The notes beneath the pieces are model-generated. The model was not told where the DNA came from, did not search any database, and saw only the letters and a program-made list of their open reading frames with translations. A stretch of DNA of 64,000 nucleotides. Origin: Nothopassalora personata (lineage: Eukaryota; Ascomycota; Dothideomycetes; Mycosphaerellales; Mycosphaerellaceae). Below are positions 63,978-64,000 of the stretch, piece by piece. How positions within the stretch are numbered: position 1 is the stretch's first letter; the number at the start of each line of letters is the position of its first letter. The DNA is taken from NCBI GenBank assembly GCA_033816765.1, contig CM066298.1, forward strand, positions 1,302,001 through 1,366,000, read 5' to 3'. Position numbers and translations under genes: made by a program.

Positions 63978-64000
63978 ATGTCTTCGTCCTCCGCCCAGCG
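63978..64000 (+). CDS. Antisense Zn2Cys6-like ORF, array unit 6, cut by the window edge
   Basis: Only the first seven codons and part of the eighth are inside the window. They match the start of the other copies, so the array continues to the right. Confidence 0.65.

Larger units (their letters stand above)
52755..64000 (-). repeat. Head-to-tail array of 2056-bp gag-only retrotransposon units, continuing off the right edge
   Basis: Every feature recurs at exactly 2056 bp: LTRs at 53280, 55336, 57392, 59448, 61504 and 63560; gag at 54311, 56367, 58423, 60479 and 62535; antisense ORF at 53698, 55754, 57810, 59866, 61922 and 63978. Encoded proteins are identical in all copies. Neighbouring units share a single LTR, as expected from unequal exchange between LTRs or insertion of one-LTR circles. 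There is no protease, RT or integrase anywhere in the unit. Confidence 0.93.

Noticed and set aside
52755..64000. Array as a CRISPR or classical satellite
   Set aside because: The unit is 2 kb with coding genes and LTR structure; no spacer pattern.

Overview
The window looks like a repeat-rich piece of a filamentous ascomycete genome (Pezizomycotina, possibly a plant-associated Dothideomycete; inferred, not proven). The basis is short GT-AG introns with CTAAC-type branch points, an NLP-type secreted protein gene, fungal LTR retrotransposons, and long stretches with the signature of repeat-induced point mutation (RIP): CpA/TpG are strongly depleted, TpA is enriched, and old coding frames are full of TAG/TAA codons where Gln or Trp is expected.

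Layout. (1) 1-24.2 kb is a nest of RIP-mutated transposons. It holds a minus-strand Ty1/Copia element (1-4607, running off the left edge), a plus-strand Ty3/Gypsy element (about 4.6-10.9 kb), and an unrecognised TIR transposon (10925-22372) split by a second, complete Copia element (12930-20085, 5-bp target duplication). LTR and gag scraps follow up to 24.2 kb. (2) 24.2-36.9 kb has normal base composition and few genes: an intronless MFS transporter (26599-28005), a secreted alpha-carbonic anhydrase convergent with it (28100-28903), and two poorly resolved spliced genes on the minus strand. (3) 36.9-42.5 kb holds three MITE-like elements, a three-copy 220-bp repeat and an NLP-type gene (complement 37362-38164, one intron). 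(4) 42.5-51.65 kb is a rearranged Gypsy remnant into which a young, intact chromovirus-like Gypsy element (43498-50536) has inserted. Its two 186-bp LTRs look identical and it has a 5-bp target duplication. Its gag and pol lie in frames compatible with -1 frameshifting, with a stem-loop at the overlap. (5) 51.65-64 kb is a head-to-tail array with a period of exactly 2056 bp, continuing past the right edge.

Most notable system: each 2056-bp unit of the array is an LTR (about 316 bp) plus a minus-strand gag gene with a CCHC zinc knuckle, no pol, and a plus-strand (antisense) gene for a 166-aa protein with a Zn2Cys6-type cysteine pattern, a coiled coil and an acidic tail. A diverged relative of that antisense gene (52153-52752) sits in the same place beside a different LTR at the left edge of the array. 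The pattern suggests a non-autonomous, gag-only retrotransposon family carrying its own antisense DNA-binding-type protein. The copies appear identical and unmutated, although the left part of the window is heavily RIP-mutated.
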